This document shows positions 52,046 to 61,457 of a DNA stretch of 64,000 bases, piece after piece; position 1 is the first letter of the stretch; each line of letters starts with the position of its first letter. The notes under the pieces are model-generated. The model was not told the DNA's origin. It saw only the letters and a list, made by a program, of their open reading frames with translations, and made no database searches. A program made the position numbers and the translations under genes. This DNA comes from Natronosalvus amylolyticus (GTDB lineage: Archaea; Halobacteriota; Halobacteria; Halobacteriales; Natrialbaceae). The DNA lies in the NCBI RefSeq assembly GCF_024298845.1, contig NZ_CP101156.1, forward strand, positions 2,852,001-2,916,000, written 5' to 3'.

Positions 52046-53743
52046 ATGACTCGACTCGGGGGAGTGGTCCTGTGGGTGGCCGTGGTGGTCGTCGCCCTCT
52101 TTGGTGCTGGTTTGTTCCTGGGAACCGCTGGGGCGACACCGGCGGCGCCGATGGACGTGTGGTCCGATCAAGAATCTGATGCCGCCCTCGCGACAACCGA
52201 CTCGAACACCGCGCTCGAGACGGATACCGGCTCCAGTCAACCGCTCGTGAGGATGGTCCACGACGAGGCAACCGATCCAGACGACGGTGACCCCGCCGAC
52301 GACGGCACCATCGAGACGACGTACTTCACGATCACCTATCACGAAGACTACGAGCAGGCGGCCGAATCGATTGCAGCCGTCGCCGACGACCACTACGTCG
52401 TCCTCCACCAGAAATTCGGCCTCGAGTTGCCGGCAGAGCGAACGCGGATCATCGTCGGGCCGCGGGATGACCAGCCGTGTGACGCGGTCGGCTGTGTCGA
52501 CCCGCTCAATCGCGTGTGGCTCACGACCGACCAGCGGTCGGTGCTCCACCACGAACTCGTCCACACGATTCAGTTGCGCGAACACTGGTCGCCACTGAGC
52601 TATCTTTCGCCACCCGAACCGGCAGAAGGGGCGTTCATCGAGGGTACTGCGAAGTACCTCGACGCGTCCCCCGATGCCTTGGAGCGAAACGCCAGATTCG
52701 ATGCCGACGCCATCGAGTTGACGCCGTATCCCGTGAGCAGTACCGAGTACGCCGAACGGGCGCTGTTCGTCGAGTACGTTCTCGCGAACCACGGCCGCTC
52801 GGCGTTCGACGCCATGTATCTCGAGGGCGACGTCGACGCACTCGAGGCGGAAACGGGCGAATCGTACGCTACCCTCAGGGCGGAGTTCAACGGCCAACTC
52901 GAGAGCCAGCGCGACCGACTGCTCGAAGGTGGGGCAGTGTTGCCCGCGTTTACGTACAGCCCCCTCGAGCCCGAACCCGGCGACGAGATCACGCTCGATG
53001 CCCGGACGCCCGCGGTGGTCGAGGCGCTCGATCGGACGTGGTATCCTGCGGACGACCCGGCCGCAGTGACGTTTGCCTGGGACTACACCGGCAACGGCGA
53101 GATCGACGCGACGGGCCCAACGACCACCCTCGAACTGCCCGACGACGGGGACTGGTCGCCCGCGGTCACGCTCCACGCCGACGTCGATGGGGAGACCCAT
53201 ACTGCGACACAGCGGATCGTGCTTTCGGGAGAGGGCACGCTCGAGGTGATCGACCGATCGGTGCCCGACACCGCCGTCGCCGGGGAGTCGCTGACGGTGA
53301 CGGCAGTGATCGAAAACGACGACCCGCGGGCGATCGAGGACACCATCTCTCTGGTCATCGGCGAGACGGTCATCGATTCACGAACGGTCTCGCTCGAGGC
53401 GGGCGAACGGCTCACGCTCGAGCTTTCTGGATCGGTTCCGGAGACGCTCGAGGCCGGCGATTACGAGCTGGAAATTCGGGGTGGTTCGGGCGATGCTTCG
53501 ACACTGGATACGGGGCTGACTGTGGAACTCGAGGCAGCGAGTGACCCGACGGAATCAGGGGCGGGCGTCGGTGAGGGGGCCAACGAAACCGACGATGGAG
53601 TCGACTCGAACGAGTTCGAAACGGGCGACACGGACGGTTCTTCGATCGTCGACGCCGTTCAAGGCTTCGGCACCGTGACGGCGATGGTCGCGCTGGCTGT
53701 GCTTGTGGCCGCTCTCCTTGGGCGAGTACGCCCCCGTAGCTAA
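52046..53743 (+). CDS. Cell-surface HEXXH metalloprotease-like protein with PKD and CARDB-like modules
   Basis: This 565-residue protein has a signal peptide (VVLWVAVVVVALFGAGLFLG), a gluzincin-like catalytic domain (about 85-290) with HHELVHTIQ and the third ligand in EGAFIEGTAKYLD, and a PKD-like module with FAWDYTGNGEIDATGPTT. A CARDB-like sandwich follows (LTVTAVIENDDPRAIEDTISLVIGE), then an acidic linker and a C-terminal helix with basic tail (LGRVRPRS). It should act as an anchored zinc protease outside the cell. Substrates are unknown. It follows the PEGA protein gene by 142 bp. Confidence 0.85.
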   Translation: MTRLGGVVLWVAVVVVALFGAGLFLGTAGATPAAPMDVWSDQESDAALATTDSNTALETDTGSSQPLVRMVHDEATDPDDGDPADDGTIETTYFTITYHEDYEQAAESIAAVADDHYVVLHQKFGLELPAERTRIIVGPRDDQPCDAVGCVDPLNRVWLTTDQRSVLHHELVHTIQLREHWSPLSYLSPPEPAEGAFIEGTAKYLDASPDALERNARFDADAIELTPYPVSSTEYAERALFVEYVLANHGRSAFDAMYLEGDVDALEAETGESYATLRAEFNGQLESQRDRLLEGGAVLPAFTYSPLEPEPGDEITLDARTPAVVEALDRTWYPADDPAAVTFAWDYTGNGEIDATGPTTTLELPDDGDWSPAVTLHADVDGETHTATQRIVLSGEGTLEVIDRSVPDTAVAGESLTVTAVIENDDPRAIEDTISLVIGETVIDSRTVSLEAGERLTLELSGSVPETLEAGDYELEIRGGSGDASTLDTGLTVELEAASDPTESGAGVGEGANETDDGVDSNEFETGDTDGSSIVDAVQGFGTVTAMVALAVLVAALLGRVRPRS

Positions 53744-54076
53744 GCTCTTCATACGGCCGGTTGTCGTCTCTTCCCGGGGACTGTCCACCGGGTATAGCTG
53801 GTGGCTGCCCACCTCGGTATAAGGATCACCACTAGTTACAATCGACCGTCTCAATCGTTGACGGACCACCAGATCCACCTGGGCCCTGTGTTTCTGCGAG
53901 CGTACCGTGAGCCTCTGCGAGCGTACCGTCGATGTACCGCTCGAGTGTATTCCCTCGGGAGCACCGTCGCGGTCGCTTTCTGCGGACTCGCCCGCACTGT
54001 GGCGGATTTGGCGCGGCCAGAACAGTAGGTTTATCAATCGCAGAGCGGAATCCCTAGTACAATTACTATCCGTCTT
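53744..54076. promoter_or_regulatory. Upstream region of the aIF2-gamma operon with two 16-bp repeats
   Basis: No gene is supported. tctgcgagcgtaccgt occurs at 53893-53908 and 53914-53929, exactly 21 bp apart, about 150-180 bp before aIF2-gamma. An AT-rich segment (ggtttatcaatc near 54030) could be the promoter of the translation/transcription operon. Confidence 0.5.
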
Positions 54077-55309
54077 ATGGCAGAAAATGAACAACCGGAG
54101 GTGAACATCGGACTCGTCGGCCACGTCGACCACGGGAAAACGACCCTGGTACAGGCGCTGAGTGGCTCGTGGACCGACCAGCACTCTGAGGAGATGAAAC
54201 GCGGCATCTCGATCAGGCTGGGCTATGCGGACGCGACGTTCCGTCGCTGTCCCGACGTGGACGAACCCGAATGTTTCACCGTTGAGGAGGAGTGTCCGGA
54301 CGGCTCGGCAAGCGAGCCCGTGCGGACCGTGTCGTTCGTCGACGCCCCAGGGCACGAAACCCTGATGGCGACGATGCTCTCTGGAGCCTCGCTGATGGAC
54401 GGGGCGGTGCTGGTCGTTTCAGCGTCCGAACCCGTCCCACAGCCCCAGACTGAAGAACACCTGATGGCGCTCGACATCATCGGGATCGAGAACATCGTCA
54501 TCGCCCAGAACAAAATCGATCTGGTCGATGCCGAGACCGCTCGAGACAACTACCAGCAGATTCAGGAGTTCGTCGAGGGAACCGTCGCCGAAGACGCGCC
54601 TGTCGTTCCAATCTCCGCGGGTCAGGAGGTCAACATCGACTACCTGATCGGCGCAATCGAGCAAGAGATTCCGACGCCACAGCGCGATCCGGAGACCAAC
54701 CCTCGGATGCACGTCGCCCGGAGTTTCGACATCAACAAGCCGGGAACTACCCACGAGAACCTCATGGGTGGCGTCCTCGGTGGCAGCCTCGTGGCCGGCG
54801 AACTCGAGGTCGGCGACGAGATCGAGATCCGCCCTGGCCGACAGGTCGAAGAGGGCGGCCAGTCGACGTACGTTCCGATCGAGACGACGGTTCGCTCGTT
54901 GCAGGCGGCGGGTCAGTCGGTCGACACGGCGACACCGGGTGGATTGCTCGGTGTCGGGACCGCTCTCGACCCATCGCTCACGAAAGGTGACGCCCTCGCG
55001 GGCCGGGTAGCCGGACCGCCGGGATCGCTCCCACCCACGTGGGACCAGTTCACCATGAGCGTCGACTTGCTCGAGCGCGTCGTCGGTGCGGAGGCCGGCG
55101 AGACCATCGACGAGATTTCGACGGGCGAACCCCTGATGATGACCGTCGGCACGTCGACGACTGTCGGCGCGGTGACCAGCGCTCGAGAGGGCGAATGTGA
55201 GGTTTCGCTGCAGCGACCAGTCTGTGCCGAACCTGGTGCCAAAATCGCCATCAACCGGCGTATCGGTGCCCGCTGGCGGCTCATCGGCCTCGGCACGTTG
55301 CAGGGATAA
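54077..55309 (+). CDS. eif2g: Translation initiation factor IF-2 subunit gamma
   Basis: This is the GTPase subunit of archaeal aIF2, which brings initiator Met-tRNA to the small ribosomal subunit. The 410-residue product has [14 protein letters not shown] (G1), a Cys-containing zinc knuckle in the switch region ([12 protein letters not shown]...EECP), DAPGHE (G3), NKID (G4), and two C-terminal beta-barrel domains ending in [16 protein letters not shown]. It is the first gene of a canonical archaeal cluster with a PIN gene, rpoE1, spt4 and DUF359. Confidence 0.97.
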   Translation: MAENEQPEVNIGLVGHVDHGKTTLVQALSGSWTDQHSEEMKRGISIRLGYADATFRRCPDVDEPECFTVEEECPDGSASEPVRTVSFVDAPGHETLMATMLSGASLMDGAVLVVSASEPVPQPQTEEHLMALDIIGIENIVIAQNKIDLVDAETARDNYQQIQEFVEGTVAEDAPVVPISAGQEVNIDYLIGAIEQEIPTPQRDPETNPRMHVARSFDINKPGTTHENLMGGVLGGSLVAGELEVGDEIEIRPGRQVEEGGQSTYVPIETTVRSLQAAGQSVDTATPGGLLGVGTALDPSLTKGDALAGRVAGPPGSLPPTWDQFTMSVDLLERVVGAEAGETIDEISTGEPLMMTVGTSTTVGAVTSAREGECEVSLQRPVCAEPGAKIAINRRIGARWRLIGLGTLQG

Positions 55310-55311
55310 CG

Positions 55312-55737
55312 ATGACCACGACGGTTGCACTCGATACGAGCGCGCTGATGATGCCGGTCGAACTCGACGTGCGACTGTTCGACGAACTCGACCGCTTGCT
55401 CGGTGGTGTCTCGTCGAAACCGAACGAGGCGGACGGTGACGCACAACTGGAACCGACCGTCCCACAGCCGGTACTCGAGGAACTCAGGCGCCTGTCTGAA
55501 CGCGGCGGTGCGGAAGGCACCGCGGCGAACGTCGGACACGACCTGGCAACCGAACGCTGTCTCGTGGTCGATACGGAAGCATCGTACGCAGACGACGCCC
55601 TGGTCGAACTCGCCCGTGAGGGCATGGTCGACTACGTCGTCACGAACGACCTCGCGCTACGCGACCGGGTCCTCGAACAGGACATACCGGTACTTGCATT
55701 ACGCGGGAGAAACAAATTGGCAATCACGCAACCATAG
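55312..55737 (+). CDS. PIN-domain nuclease-like protein
   Basis: This 141-residue PIN domain has the catalytic acidic residues in VALDTSALMMPVE, PVLEELRRL, ASYADDALVELA and VVTNDLALRDR. It starts 2 bp after aIF2-gamma and ends immediately before rpoE1, an arrangement kept in many archaea, so it may act on RNA linked with ribosome or tRNA function instead of being a toxin. No antitoxin is adjacent. Confidence 0.9.
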   Translation: MTTTVALDTSALMMPVELDVRLFDELDRLLGGVSSKPNEADGDAQLEPTVPQPVLEELRRLSERGGAEGTAANVGHDLATERCLVVDTEASYADDALVELAREGMVDYVVTNDLALRDRVLEQDIPVLALRGRNKLAITQP

Positions 55738-56310
55738 ATGTACAAACGGGTCAAACTAAAGGATACGGTGGAAGTGCCCCCCGAGGAGCTCGGCGACGTC
55801 TCGCCGGCCCTCGTGAAGCGACTGTTGCAGGACAAACTCGAGGGTCGGATGGATGAAGAGGTCGGAAGCGTCGTCTCGGTTACCGACGTTCACGACATCG
55901 GTGAAGGGACCGTCCTCCCGAACCGACCGGGAGTCTACTACGAGGCCGAGTTCGACGCGGTCACGTTCGATCCCCAGATGCAGGAGGTCGTCGACGGGAC
56001 GGTCGTCGAGGTCGTCGAGTTCGGTGCCTTCGTCGGGATCGGTCCCGTCGACGGACTGCTCCACGTCTCACAGATTTCGGACGAGTACCTCTCGTTCGAC
56101 CGGGAGAATCAGCGACTGGCTTCGAGCGAGTCCGATCGCGCGCTCGGCGTCGACGACGCCGTTCGAGCCCGAATCGTCACGAAGAGCATCGACGAACGCA
56201 ACCCGCGTGACTCGAAGATCGGTCTGACGGCCAAACAGCCCGGCCTGGGCAAACACGGCTGGCTCACCGACGAACTCGAGAAACGCGAAGACGTGCCGGT
56301 AGGTGAATAA
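55738..56310 (+). CDS. rpoE1: DNA-directed RNA polymerase subunit E' (Rpo7)
   Basis: Rpo7 pairs with Rpo4 to form the polymerase stalk that contacts nascent RNA. The 190-residue product starts MYKRVKLKDTVEVPP with an N-terminal tip domain. It contains the S1-type OB fold (VVDGTVVEVVEFGAFVGIGP, then DGLLHVSQISDEYLS) and ends in a lysine-containing tail. It is directly followed by spt4 after 2 bp. Confidence 0.97.
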   Translation: MYKRVKLKDTVEVPPEELGDVSPALVKRLLQDKLEGRMDEEVGSVVSVTDVHDIGEGTVLPNRPGVYYEAEFDAVTFDPQMQEVVDGTVVEVVEFGAFVGIGPVDGLLHVSQISDEYLSFDRENQRLASSESDRALGVDDAVRARIVTKSIDERNPRDSKIGLTAKQPGLGKHGWLTDELEKREDVPVGE

Positions 56311-56312
56311 CC

Positions 56313-56510
56313 GTGGCGTCGAACCGACTGGCCTGTCGAGAGTGTCACGCCATCAACCCGGCCGACGAGACGACGTGTAACCAGTGTGCGTCGTCCTCGC
56401 TGACCGAAGATTGGGCGGGCTACGTGGTCATCGCCCACCCCGAAGAGAGCGAGATTGCCAGCGAGATGCAGGTTACTCAACCGGGTTCGTATGCCCTCAA
56501 AGTCAGGTAA
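56313..56510 (+). CDS. spt4: Transcription elongation factor Spt4 (RNA polymerase E'')
   Basis: This 65-residue zinc protein starts at GTG 56313, with RLACRECHAINP and TTCNQCASSSL as metal pairs, then DWAGYVVIAHPEESEIA. Spt4 binds Spt5 to keep RNA polymerase processive. Close coupling to rpoE1 (2 bp) is characteristic of archaea. Confidence 0.95.
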   Translation: MASNRLACRECHAINPADETTCNQCASSSLTEDWAGYVVIAHPEESEIASEMQVTQPGSYALKVR

Positions 56511-56572
56511 CCGACACTCGAGCGTTCGTTCGTGCGGCCGAACCGGCCCAGCAGACAACGAATGGTGATCCG

Positions 56573-57148
56573 ATGACGGAGACGGACGACCCGACTGACC
56601 CGGAGTCACAGCTTTCTTTACCAGCAACGCTTCGCCACGAACTCAAAGAGCCGATGGGCCCGATCGAAACCGATGCTGAGCGGCTGCTCGAGACCGTCGA
56701 GGGTCCGCTCATCGCGGTCGGTGACGTCGTCACCTACCACTTCCTCCAGGCCGACCGACAACCAGACGTCGCGCTGGTCGACGGACAGACCAAACGCGAG
56801 GCCGTCGACGCGGAAATCGACCGCGTCGTTCGGGATGTCGAGACGGGACAGACCGTGACTGTCACGAATCCACCTGCCGTGCTCACCGAATCGTTGCTCA
56901 CCGCCCTGGCGAGTGCACTCGAGCGTCCCGAGCCAACCACGATATTCGTCGAAGGGGAAGAGGACCTCGCCGTCCTGCCCGCATTGCTCGCCGCGCCGGA
57001 GGGGTCGAGTATCGTCTACGGCCAACCCGACGAGGGGATGGTCCACGTCGTCGTCGACGAATCGACTCGAGCCAGGGCCCGCGACCTCCTCGAGCGATTC
57101 GACGGTGACGAGAGTCTTCTCGAGATCGTGGGCTCGAGCGACTGTTGA
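56573..57148 (+). CDS. GTP-dependent dephospho-CoA kinase (DUF359 family)
   Basis: This 191-residue protein matches the archaeal DUF359 enzyme that phosphorylates dephospho-CoA with GTP to complete coenzyme A. Visible signatures are PLIAVGDVVTYHFL, VALVDGQTKREAVD, VTNPPAVLTESL, IFVEGEEDLAVLPALLAAPE and SIVYGQPDEGMVHV. ATG 56573 is chosen. In many archaea rps24e follows; here the next gene is the convergent photolyase. Confidence 0.93.
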   Translation: MTETDDPTDPESQLSLPATLRHELKEPMGPIETDAERLLETVEGPLIAVGDVVTYHFLQADRQPDVALVDGQTKREAVDAEIDRVVRDVETGQTVTVTNPPAVLTESLLTALASALERPEPTTIFVEGEEDLAVLPALLAAPEGSSIVYGQPDEGMVHVVVDESTRARARDLLERFDGDESLLEIVGSSDC

Positions 57149-57226
57149 CGGCGTTGCCGCGGAGAGTCTGTCAGCGTTTGCAGAGTGCCCATGTGGTTTC
57201 AGCGCTCGGCGAATGGCCAGAGGGTG

Positions 57227-58603
57227 TCATCGTTTGCCGAGTGCTCGCTCGAAGACGCGTTGTGCGCGAGCGTAGGCATCGCCGCGGTCGACTATCGGGG
57301 CCGGATACGCTGGTGCGAGTTCGTTTCGAACGTCACTCGAGAGCGTCGGCCAGTCGACCAGTTTGTCGGCGGGAACCTCGGCCAGTTCGGGGACGTAATT
57401 GCGAACGAACACGCCCTCGGGGTCGTACTTTGCGAGCTGACTGACCGGATCGAAGATCCTGACGTCGACCGAATCCGTCCCGGTCGAGGCGATCCACTGC
57501 CAGCTCGACGGATTCGTCGCAGGGTCGTAATCGAGGAGCTGTTCGCGGAAGTGACGCTCGCCGAGACGCCAATCGACGAGCAGGTGTTTCGTCAGAAAGC
57601 TCGCGACGACCTGTCGCGGCCGATTGTGGACGTAGCCTTCGGCTTCGAGCTGACGCATGCCAGCGTCGACCAGTGGATAGCCGGTTTCGCCCCGTTTCCA
57701 GGCCTCGAGGTCGTCTTCGTCGTTTCGCCACTCGATCTCACCGGGGAGGGATTTGTAGTTCGTCGTCGCCAGGTCCGGATGGTACTGTAGCTGGTGGTAA
57801 GCCCACTCGCGCCAGGCCAGTTCGGAGCCGAATTTCTCGACGTTTCGCCGGATGTCGCCGTCGGTTTCGGCGTACAATCGGACAACCCGTCGCCAGACCG
57901 TTCGGATGCCGAGTGCGCCGACCGCGAGAGCGGGCGAGAGCCGTGAGACTGCCTGCGTCGGCTGTTCGACTGCGTTTGAGAGGTCGTCTCTGGTCGCCGC
58001 ATAGGTTCGAATCCCGTTCGCACAAAAGGCATCCAGTCGGTCGCGGGCAGCCACCTGTCCCGCGTCTGGGAGATGGATAGAAACGTCGTGATCGAGGAAC
58101 GGAATCGGGGTTTCGTCCTCGAGAGCGGCCAACGACGTGGCGTCCGGTTCGGTTCGTGGCTCCGGCTTCTCGACGCGTTGCCAGTCGCGATAGAACTGGC
58201 TGTAGCTAGGGTACTTCGCTTCGAGGACCGTTGGGTCGACGAGGACGGTGTCGACGTAGCGGGTCGTCTCGAGGCGTTCGTCGACTCGCCGCTGTTGGTC
58301 GCGTCTGGCGGGCGAGTAGGCCCCAGCGTAGTGGACCGTTTCGGCGTCGTGGGTCGTAACCAGTTCCTCGAGCACGTCGGCGGCGGGGCCGTGGCGAACG
58401 AGCAAGTCGCTGCCGAGGGCTCGATACCGGTCTCTGAGTGCCTGGAGCGTGTGGCCGACGAAGGCGCGCTGCCGGGTGCCCAGTTCGGGTTCGACGGCTG
58501 GATCGACGACGTAGACCGGAATGACGGATCCGTCGGTCGTGGCCCCGGCCAGTACGCTCGCGTCGACGGTCCGCAAATCTCGGCGGTGCCAGCACAGTTC
58601 CAT
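57227..58603 (-). CDS. phr: Deoxyribodipyrimidine photolyase (class I CPD-type)
   Basis: Photolyase uses blue light and FADH to split pyrimidine dimers. The 458-residue product has ELCWHRRDLRTVDA, the antenna domain (about 1-130) and a FAD-binding domain. The latter shows WREWAYHQLQYHPDL, WKRGETGYPLVDAGMRQL, HNRPRQVVASFLTKHLLVDW, WQWIASTGTDS and VRIFDPVSQLAKYDPEG. Length and motif order match haloarchaeal Phr2. ATG 58603 is chosen over 58627. Confidence 0.95.
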   Translation of the reverse strand: MELCWHRRDLRTVDASVLAGATTDGSVIPVYVVDPAVEPELGTRQRAFVGHTLQALRDRYRALGSDLLVRHGPAADVLEELVTTHDAETVHYAGAYSPARRDQQRRVDERLETTRYVDTVLVDPTVLEAKYPSYSQFYRDWQRVEKPEPRTEPDATSLAALEDETPIPFLDHDVSIHLPDAGQVAARDRLDAFCANGIRTYAATRDDLSNAVEQPTQAVSRLSPALAVGALGIRTVWRRVVRLYAETDGDIRRNVEKFGSELAWREWAYHQLQYHPDLATTNYKSLPGEIEWRNDEDDLEAWKRGETGYPLVDAGMRQLEAEGYVHNRPRQVVASFLTKHLLVDWRLGERHFREQLLDYDPATNPSSWQWIASTGTDSVDVRIFDPVSQLAKYDPEGVFVRNYVPELAEVPADKLVDWPTLSSDVRNELAPAYPAPIVDRGDAYARAQRVFERALGKR

Positions 58604-58747
58604 ATCGGGAGTCAGCCGGCGAGTCACAAGGGGATGTGGCCCTACCAGTTTGGCTTTCCGTCGGCATCGGCCCGATCCTTGCTCCGGTACGACGAACTAC
58701 CGGAAGCCGAGCAAGCTATTTGTCCGCGGGTAAAAACGTCATCCAGT

Positions 58748-59857
58748 ATGTACGATTTCGTCGTCGTCGGCGTCGGTCCGGCCGGTGCTCGTGTCGCCCG
58801 GCAGAGCGCCGAGGCTGGCTACGACGTCCTCGCACTCGAGGGCGGCCGGATCGGTGAGCCACTGGCGTGTTCGGGGCACGTCAGTACGGACATCTGGTCG
58901 TTTACGGGTGCGGGTGCTCGAGACGAACTGTTACAGAACGAAGTGTATGGCGCACGGTTTCACGTTCGCGGGCCACACGACTACGAGACGCGAGTCGGTA
59001 CCGATTCCCACGCGTTTTACAAGGAATCGGTCGTCTCGAACGTGATCGACCGGGTGGGGCTGGATCGCCATCTCGCCGACCTCGCACGCGAGGCGGGCGC
59101 GGACGTACGAGAACGCCACACCGTGACGGACGTTCGAGAACGCCACGACCGCGTGGTCGTGACGGCGAACGGACCCGATGGCACCGAGACGTTCGAGACC
59201 AAACTGGTGGCCGGCTGTGACGGCCCGCGATCACGGGTCCGCGAGACGCTCTCGATACCGGAACCCGACGAGTTGTTACACGGGGTGCTGGCGTTCTCTG
59301 ACGAGGTCGACGACGGCGATTTCGTCGACGTTCATCTGACTGCCCCGACGTTCTTCGCCTGGCGAATCCCTCGCGGCGAGGCCGGCGTCGAGTACGGGCT
59401 TGCCGCCCCGCCGGGCGAACAGGTCGGTGCTCACTTCGACGACCTGATCGACGGCTACGACGTGGAGGTATCGCACCGCTGTTCGGGCGTCATTCCCATC
59501 GGCCCGCCCGAGCGGGTCACGAGCCGTCGCGGTTTTCTCGTCGGCGACGCGGCCGCCCAGACCAAGCCCTTCACCGGCGGCGGCATCCTCTACGGGATGA
59601 CCTGTGCTGACCACGCTATCGCCCAGATCGACCCCGACCGTCCGGCCACGCTCGAGGCCTACGAACGCGCCTGGCGCGAGGACCTCGAGCGAGATATTCG
59701 ACTGGGCCACTGGCTTCGCCGGGCGTACTCGCTGCCAGAGCCGGTGAAACGGGTCGGCCTCGCCGCCACGTCCGGCGAAATCGGGGTCCACATGGACCGG
59801 CCGACGTCGGCGCTGTCGCTCGAGCAGGTCCGGGCGATGCTCTCGAGTCGGCTCTGA
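58748..59857 (+). CDS. Geranylgeranyl reductase family FAD protein
   Basis: This 369-residue flavoprotein has the dinucleotide-binding VVVGVGPAGARVARQSAEAG, the GGR-type LACSGHVST loop, KLVAGCDGPRSRVRETL, and the second FAD motif FLVGDAAAQTKPFTGGGILYGM. Such enzymes saturate geranylgeranyl chains of archaeal membrane lipids or reduce polyprenols and menaquinone side chains. It is divergent from photolyase. Which prenyl substrate it uses is not known. Confidence 0.88.
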   Translation: MYDFVVVGVGPAGARVARQSAEAGYDVLALEGGRIGEPLACSGHVSTDIWSFTGAGARDELLQNEVYGARFHVRGPHDYETRVGTDSHAFYKESVVSNVIDRVGLDRHLADLAREAGADVRERHTVTDVRERHDRVVVTANGPDGTETFETKLVAGCDGPRSRVRETLSIPEPDELLHGVLAFSDEVDDGDFVDVHLTAPTFFAWRIPRGEAGVEYGLAAPPGEQVGAHFDDLIDGYDVEVSHRCSGVIPIGPPERVTSRRGFLVGDAAAQTKPFTGGGILYGMTCADHAIAQIDPDRPATLEAYERAWREDLERDIRLGHWLRRAYSLPEPVKRVGLAATSGEIGVHMDRPTSALSLEQVRAMLSSRL

Positions 59858-59867
59858 GTGAAAAGAC

Positions 59868-60968
59868 CTATGACTCGTAGGCTGGCACGCGCGCCGACTC
59901 CTCGGAGCCGTCGACGAACGGCAGATCGGCTCGACGAGCGGGAACGTCTTCGCCGTCGACGCGCACCGTGAGGTTCTCAGTTGCGAGGTCGTATTCGACG
60001 AACGCCAGGGCGAGAGTCGTCTCGAGTAACGGACTCACGCCGGCTCGCGATACCTCGCCGACGGTAGCGTCGCCGTCGAAAACGGTCGCGCCGTGGTCGG
60101 GGAGTGCCTCGCCCTCGAGTTCCAGCCCGACGAGTCGCCGACTCGGTTGGCCTCGGTTTTCGACTCGCGAGACGACCTCCTGGCCCACGTAACAGCCCTT
60201 CTCGAAGTCCAGCGCGAGTCGGAGTCCAAGCACGTTCGGGATCGTCCCCTCGAGGTCCGGCTGAAACAGGGGGGAGCCTGCCTCGAGGGTCAGCGAATCC
60301 CAGGTTCGGTAGCCGAATGGGGCCGCGTTGAGGCCCTGGGTAGAGAGCGTGTCGTGGACGTGGGCGGCGTCGTCGGCGCGACAGATAACCTCGTAGCTCT
60401 CCTCGCCGGCGAGGCCGTCGGTGCGAACGACGGAGACGCCGGCGTCGCCCATTGAGCCGCGGACGAAGGTGAACCGTTCGTCTGGCGTGCTTGGGCCGGT
60501 GAGGACGCTCGCGATCTTTTCGGTCGCCATCGGACCGTGGATGCCGAAGACGGCGAACTCGTCGGTCGCGTCGCGAATCTCGACGTCCTGAATGAATACT
60601 TTCTCAGCCCAGTCGGCCGCGATGGTGTCGGCGTGAGACGGTGGCGTGAACAACAGGAGCCGTTCCCCAGCGTTGTACACGTAGAGGTCGCTCTCGATGC
60701 GACCTTGTGGGTCGAGCAACAGGGCATAACAGCCCTCGCCGTCGGCGTCTGGAACCCGGTTCGAAACGACGTTGTCGACGTACTCGAGGCGGTCGTCGCC
60801 TTCGACGACGATCACGCCGTAGGCGTACTCGATGAGGCCGACGCCGTTTCTCACCGCGCGGTGGGCGCGTTCGGGGCGACCGTAGTGGTCGACGACGCGT
60901 CGGCCGTCGCGCTCGCCGAAGGTCGCGCCGTGCTCGTCGTGAATCGACTCGATGACGCTCGTCTGCAT
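59868..60968 (-). CDS. Folate-binding GcvT/YgfZ-like protein
   Basis: This 366-residue protein has a GcvT-type folate-binding fold and the YgfZ signature KGCYVGQEVVSRVENRGQ. YgfZ/IBA57 proteins support repair or assembly of iron-sulfur enzymes, so this is more likely than true glycine cleavage. Other glycine-cleavage genes are absent here. It overlaps no neighbour and starts at ATG 60968. Confidence 0.88.
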   Translation of the reverse strand: MQTSVIESIHDEHGATFGERDGRRVVDHYGRPERAHRAVRNGVGLIEYAYGVIVVEGDDRLEYVDNVVSNRVPDADGEGCYALLLDPQGRIESDLYVYNAGERLLLFTPPSHADTIAADWAEKVFIQDVEIRDATDEFAVFGIHGPMATEKIASVLTGPSTPDERFTFVRGSMGDAGVSVVRTDGLAGEESYEVICRADDAAHVHDTLSTQGLNAAPFGYRTWDSLTLEAGSPLFQPDLEGTIPNVLGLRLALDFEKGCYVGQEVVSRVENRGQPSRRLVGLELEGEALPDHGATVFDGDATVGEVSRAGVSPLLETTLALAFVEYDLATENLTVRVDGEDVPARRADLPFVDGSEESARVPAYES

Positions 60969-61133
60969 ACCTCGAGAGAGGGCTCGAGGCCCTACGGTCG
61001 TTTCGGTGTCGGCTGGGATTTCGACACGGCGTGAACGGCCTCGCGCAGCACTCCATCACTCAGTGGCTTCCCAACCCTGCACGGATACGTGAAACTGATG
61101 GTTTCACGCAGGGGTCGACGTTTGGGAGGGTAC

Positions 61134-61409
61134 TCAGGTAATCAGGAACACCAGTGCACCCACCGCAACGACGATACTCGCGATTCGCAGAAAGCCGGCC
61201 AGTCGCTGGCGGTCGCTCGGGAGTACCTCCGGAATCGCGGTGATGACGAACACCGTTCCGAGGACGAGTCCGATGACGGAATCGGTTTCTTTGAGCACGC
61301 TGTAATACAGGTGGATAGCGTAAAATGCGACGGCAAAGCCGAGCCACAGCAGACCAGTGCGCGTGCCGTCGGGTTCTCTGAACAGTCGTTCTTTCGGTGT
61401 CTGGCTCAC
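61134..61409 (-). CDS. Small three-helix membrane protein
   Basis: This 91-residue protein has three hydrophobic helices (LLWLGFAVAFYAIHLYYSVL, VIGLVLGTVFVITAIPEV, IASIVVAVGALVFLIT). A short polar N-terminus precedes them. It lies downstream of the acyl-CoA dehydrogenase gene with 48 bp between, on the same strand. The function is unknown. Confidence 0.75.
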   Translation of the reverse strand: MSQTPKERLFREPDGTRTGLLWLGFAVAFYAIHLYYSVLKETDSVIGLVLGTVFVITAIPEVLPSDRQRLAGFLRIASIVVAVGALVFLIT

Positions 61410-61457
61410 GGGTCGTCTCGAGGAGATTCGCCCGAGCGGCTAATAATCGTTACCCGC

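Noticed and set aside
55312-55737. PIN protein as the toxin of a toxin-antitoxin pair
   Set aside because: It lies inside the conserved aIF2-gamma/rpoE1 operon with no antitoxin gene, which argues for a housekeeping RNA-related role.
59868-60968. Glycine cleavage T protein (gcvT)
   Set aside because: The KGCYVGQE signature is that of YgfZ-type proteins, and no other glycine-cleavage genes are nearby.
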